Shown: positions 5,642 to 8,715 of the stretch, piece after piece
Layout of the letters: each line of letters opens with the position of its first letter
Position numbering within the stretch: position 1 is the first letter of the stretch
Origin: Tannerella sp.
Lineage (GTDB): Bacteria > Bacteroidota > Bacteroidia > Bacteroidales > Tannerellaceae
Reading direction: 5' to 3'
NCBI GenBank assembly: GCA_031260095.1
Contig: JAIRKN010000098.1
Span: 1 to 8,715, forward strand
DNA length: 8,715 nt
The notes under the pieces: generated by a model
What the model saw: only the letters and a program-made list of their open reading frames with translations
Told to the model about the DNA's origin: nothing
Databases searched by the model: none
Program-made: the position numbers and the translations under genes

Positions 5642-7555
5642 ATGCGCACGATCAGGCGATTAGATGTATTTTTGTTAAAAACCTTCCTGCCCTTATTCCT
5701 GATGACGTTTGGGATCTGTCTGTTTATCTTCCTGATGCAATTTCTTTGGAAGTATGTCGATGAAATGGTGGGGAAAGGAATAGAGATTCATATCCTGGCG
5801 GAATTGTTTTTCTATGCAGCCCTTACTTTTGTGCCGCAGGCGCTTCCTCTCGCTATACTATTTGCTTCTCTGATGACATTCGGAAACCTTGGCGAGCAAC
5901 TGGAATTACTGGCGATGAAAGCCTCCGGTATTTCACTGATGCGTATCATGCGACCCTTGACCGTATTCCTGATTTTTGTAGCTATTTCCGCTTTCTTTTT
6001 CCAGAACAATGTAATTCCCGTATCACAGGTTAAAATGTATACTTTTCTTTATTCCGTTAAGCAAAAATCACCGGAATTGGATATACCGGAAAGTATTTTT
6101 ACGGAGATTAACCGGAAGAATATCTATGTCAGGAAAAAAGATAAAAAGAAAAGCCTTCTGAAAGAAGTGATGATATACGACTATTCGGAAGGATTTAATA
6201 ATGTCAGTGTGATGGTTGCCGATTCGGGACGACTGAAAACATCTGTCGATAAAAAGTTTCTTATCCTGACGCTGTATAGCGGCGAGTCGTTCGGAAACCT
6301 GAAAGGGAACAATCGTAAGGCGAAGAATGCGCAGGACGCCGTACCCTATCGTCGCGAAACCTTTGACACAATGGAAATGCTGATAGAATTTGACGGCAAT
6401 TTCAGTATGAGGGACGAATCCCTGTTTCAGGGTCGTTATGTAGGTAAGAATATTGCAAGTCTTCAACATTCTATTGATTCGATGACCGTCCGTATTGACA
6501 GCATTAAAGAGGTTGAATCAAAGGCCTTGTATACGCAATCCTATCGTAAGACATTAGCCCCTCAGCCTCAAACTAAAACGGATGGCGAAACGGAAGAAGA
6601 TTCTCCGGCAGTTAAGAAAAATGCGATCAACTTTGATAGCTTATACCGTGCTCAGGAACCGGTAATGAAGGCCTCTTTCCTGTCTTATTCAAAGCGCAGC
6701 ATAGACAATCTGCTCATGAATTATGGAATGAAGTCCGAAACCTTGAGGATAGAAGAGAAAGAGATCCGGTGGCATCATACGGAAATGCACCGGAAGTTCA
6801 CCTTGTCGTTTGCCTGTCTTATCTTTTTCTTTATCGGCGCTCCTCTCGGTGCGATCATACGGAAAGGAGGATTGGGTGCGCCGGCTGTTATATCGGTATT
6901 GCTCTTTGTTGTGTATTATATTATTGACAATATAGGATATAAGATGGCTCGTGATGGCGTATGGTTACCGTGGGAGGGGATGTGGTTAAGTTCGGCTGTA
7001 CTTTTGCCTTTAGGTATTTTTCTGACACACAAGGCGGTGAATGATTCCGTTCTTCTGAATGCGGAAACGTATATTGATGCAATAAAACGGTTTATCGGTA
7101 AACGTGAGTTACGTAAGATCGAAAAAAAGGAGATTATTATGGAGCATCCCGATTATGCTGCACTCACCGTTCGCCTGCGGCAGCTTCGGGATTCCTGTCG
7201 GGAGTATCTGGCCCGTCATAAACGTTGGTTGCATTATCTTCGGTTCTGGAAGCAGGGGGGGGCGGATTACGAAGCGGAAGGAATAGCGCATGAAATAGAG
7301 TCGGTGGTGCAGATTCTTGAAAATTCGGATCGGAATCAGGTATTGAATAAGACGATGGATTTCCCGGTTATAAAAAACTTTCACCTGGCGAATTTTACGA
7401 TTCGTCCCAAAGCAGGGATCGCTTTGGCGATCTTCTTTCCGGCTGGAGGGCTTATCTATTTAATCGCTGTTTATCGCCGGAAACTATTGCGTCAGGATAT
7501 AAAAACGACGATTCGTATATGTGATGAAATGGTTGAAATTATAAATGATAAATAG
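5642..7555 (+). CDS. LptF/LptG (YjgP/YjgQ) family permease with C-terminal extension
   Basis: A 637-residue inner-membrane protein of the LptF/LptG family, whose members pair in the LptB2FG ABC transporter that extracts LPS and passes it to LptC. Three hydrophobic segments near 11-36, 53-80 and 104-124 form the first membrane half. The coupling-helix region GNLGEQLELLAMKASGIS (81-98) is typical of the family. A periplasmic beta-jellyroll-like stretch runs from about 130 to 380, with a charged low-complexity insert near 305-328 (PQPQTKTDGETEEDS). The second half has segments near 388-406, 412-432 and 448-464, including FFFIGAPLGAIIRKGGLG. E. coli LptF and LptG are about 360 residues. The surplus here comes from the larger middle and from a C-terminal region after about 470, which holds charged helices and a seventh hydrophobic segment (581-601). 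AGGAG at 5625-5629 is a recognisable ribosome-binding site 12 bases before the ATG. LptF cannot be told from LptG. An 8-G run lies at 7255-7262. Confidence 0.92.
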   Translation: MRTIRRLDVFLLKTFLPLFLMTFGICLFIFLMQFLWKYVDEMVGKGIEIHILAELFFYAALTFVPQALPLAILFASLMTFGNLGEQLELLAMKASGISLMRIMRPLTVFLIFVAISAFFFQNNVIPVSQVKMYTFLYSVKQKSPELDIPESIFTEINRKNIYVRKKDKKKSLLKEVMIYDYSEGFNNVSVMVADSGRLKTSVDKKFLILTLYSGESFGNLKGNNRKAKNAQDAVPYRRETFDTMEMLIEFDGNFSMRDESLFQGRYVGKNIASLQHSIDSMTVRIDSIKEVESKALYTQSYRKTLAPQPQTKTDGETEEDSPAVKKNAINFDSLYRAQEPVMKASFLSYSKRSIDNLLMNYGMKSETLRIEEKEIRWHHTEMHRKFTLSFACLIFFFIGAPLGAIIRKGGLGAPAVISVLLFVVYYIIDNIGYKMARDGVWLPWEGMWLSSAVLLPLGIFLTHKAVNDSVLLNAETYIDAIKRFIGKRELRKIEKKEIIMEHPDYAALTVRLRQLRDSCREYLARHKRWLHYLRFWKQGGADYEAEGIAHEIESVVQILENSDRNQVLNKTMDFPVIKNFHLANFTIRPKAGIALAIFFPAGGLIYLIAVYRRKLLRQDIKTTIRICDEMVEIINDK

Positions 7556-7567
7556 AATAAAAAACAA

Positions 7568-8715
7568 ATGGAAAGATTTAAACTGAACACCATTGAGGAA
7601 GCGATTGATGACTTCCGCAAAGGGAAGTTCCTGATTGTTGTAGATGATGAGAGCAGGGAAAATGAAGGTGATTTCATCATAGCGGCTGAAAAGATCACCC
7701 CCGAAAAGGTCAACTTTATGCTGACGAACGGTCGTGGCGTGCTCTGCGCACCCATCACGGAAGAACGGTGCGAAGAACTCGAACTCAATATGCAGGTGAT
7801 ACACAATACCTCCATGTTAGAAACACCTTTTACGGTTACAGTGGATAAACTTGGGGGCGATTGTACCACCGGAGTTTCTATTTATGACCGTGCACAAACG
7901 ATCCTTGCGCTGGCCGATCCCGCAACCAAGCCCTCCGATCTGGGACGTCCCGGACATATTAATCCCCTCAGGGCCTGTTCGAGGGGCGTCTTGCGTCGTG
8001 CGGGACATACGGAGGCAACCGTTGATCTGGCGCGGCTGGCCGGACTTCATCCTGCCGGAGCATTGATAGAGATTCTGAACGAAGACGGAACAATGGCCCG
8101 TATGCCGCAACTCATTGGAGTGTCCGAAAAATTTGGTATAAAAATAATATCTATCAGTGATCTGATAGCCTATCGTCTGAAAACGGAATCACTGGTTGAA
8201 AAAGGGGTAGAAGTAAAGATGCCGACAAAATACGGTGATTTCCATCTCATTCCCTTCAAACAAAAAAGCAACGGCCTCGAACACATCGCATTGATAAAGG
8301 GCGAAATATCAAGTGATGAGCCTCTTTTGGTGCGTGTTCATTCATCTTGCATGACAGGTGACATTTTCGGCTCTTACCGTTGTGATTGTGGCGAACAGTT
8401 GCACAAAGCCATGCGTATTATCGAAGAGGAGGGAAAAGGTGTCGTGCTGTACCTCCATCAGGAAGGACGGGGTATCGGCCTTATGGACAAGATGAAGGCC
8501 TATAAATTGCAGGAAGAAGGTCTGGATACGGTAGATGCCAATCTTCATCTATGTCATAAGGCAGATGAACGCGACTATGGGGTAGGCGCCCAGATTCTGC
8601 AACAGATAGGCGTTCATAAAATGCGTCTGATGACAAATAATCCGGTGAAACGTGTCGGTCTCGAAGCCTATGGGCTGGAAGTCGTTGAAAACGTACCGAT
8701 CGAAGTGGAACCGAA
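7568..8715 (+). CDS. ribBA: RibBA: DHBP synthase / GTP cyclohydrolase II (3' end cut off)
   Basis: An open frame of 382 codons running off the right edge; the family is about 400 residues, so only some 20 are missing. It encodes a cytoplasmic bifunctional enzyme for the two entry steps of riboflavin synthesis. The RibB domain (about 1-205) makes 3,4-dihydroxy-2-butanone 4-phosphate from ribulose 5-phosphate. It has RENEGD (30-35), Cys60, TTG (100-102), RPGH (127-130), RAGHTEA (144-150) and NEDGTMAR (171-178). The RibA domain (about 206 on) opens GTP. It has the zinc ligands Cys261, Cys272 and Cys274 in [24 protein letters not shown] (298-305), ADERDYG (332-338) and TNNPVKR (356-362). All catalytic motifs in view are intact in both domains. 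Near 96-99 the loop GGDC seems one residue longer than usual. The ATG follows the permease stop by 12 A-rich bases with no Shine-Dalgarno sequence. I see no FMN riboswitch in front of it, so expression probably comes from the upstream operon promoter. Confidence 0.96.
   Translation, partial: MERFKLNTIEEAIDDFRKGKFLIVVDDESRENEGDFIIAAEKITPEKVNFMLTNGRGVLCAPITEERCEELELNMQVIHNTSMLETPFTVTVDKLGGDCTTGVSIYDRAQTILALADPATKPSDLGRPGHINPLRACSRGVLRRAGHTEATVDLARLAGLHPAGALIEILNEDGTMARMPQLIGVSEKFGIKIISISDLIAYRLKTESLVEKGVEVKMPTKYGDFHLIPFKQKSNGLEHIALIKGEISSDEPLLVRVHSSCMTGDIFGSYRCDCGEQLHKAMRIIEEEGKGVVLYLHQEGRGIGLMDKMKAYKLQEEGLDTVDANLHLCHKADERDYGVGAQILQQIGVHKMRLMTNNPVKRVGLEAYGLEVVENVPIEVEP

Noticed and set aside
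6068..6469. 133-residue minus-strand frame inside the permease gene
   Set aside because: Antisense to the periplasmic part of the LptF/G-family gene; composition is shadow-like and no motif is seen.
7104..7286. 60-residue plus frame overlapping the permease C-terminal extension
   Set aside because: Out of frame with the permease; it matters only as the frame entered if the G run loses one base.
7556..7567. FMN riboswitch before ribBA
   Set aside because: Only 12 A-rich bases separate ribBA from the permease gene, leaving no room for the aptamer, and no such fold is seen in the preceding coding end.
7484..7869. Two overlapping minus-strand frames across the permease/ribBA junction
   Set aside because: They overlap each other and the strongly supported RibB domain; the Ser-rich and Phe-rich translations are reverse-strand artefacts.
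1..8715. CRISPR array, insertion sequence, phage or toxin-antitoxin module
   Set aside because: No regularly spaced repeats, transposase or integrase motifs, terminal inverted repeats with target duplications or small paired genes were seen on either strand.

Overview
The window looks like core chromosome of a Bacteroidales bacterium (Bacteroidota). Three kinds of evidence support this. The proteins are lineage-typical: a lipoprotein thioredoxin of the TlpA kind, a DUF5686 outer-membrane barrel with an N-terminal carboxypeptidase-regulatory-like domain, a START-like small protein, a long LptF/LptG permease and a fused RibBA. Base composition is moderate and AT-rich between genes. Almost every transcription unit is preceded by the Bacteroidota -7 element TAnnTTTG, with TTTG or a near match 19-20 bp upstream. 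I see no mobile element, phage gene, CRISPR array or rRNA, and no clear sign of transfer.

Left part (1-482): the last 48 codons of tyrosyl-tRNA synthetase (S4 RNA-binding end) on +, then a tRNA-Gln(UUG) with its own promoter and a probable T-tract terminator. A 145-base spacer follows, holding an 11-base inverted repeat that can fold in the transcript of the convergent gene.

Minus-strand block (483-2562): a periplasm-facing TlpA-like thioredoxin lipoprotein, and upstream of it a 300-residue sugar-phosphate nucleotidyltransferase-family protein. Each has its own candidate promoter.

Plus-strand block (2600 to the end): a compact, probably co-transcribed run starting at a promoter that overlaps the divergent promoter of the nucleotidyltransferase. 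It encodes an 851-residue outer-membrane DUF5686 barrel, a 126-residue START-like protein (33-base gap), a 637-residue LptF/LptG-family permease (7-base gap) and ribBA (12-base gap, cut by the right edge). The barrel and the LPS-export-type permease point to envelope assembly. RibBA supplies both entry reactions of riboflavin synthesis and is probably a positional passenger.

I found no convincing undescribed system. The points most worth a second look are the barrel/START-like/permease neighbourhood, the long C-terminal extension of the permease with an 8-G run inside it, the inverted repeat at 420-461, and a possible leaderless start for the START-like gene.
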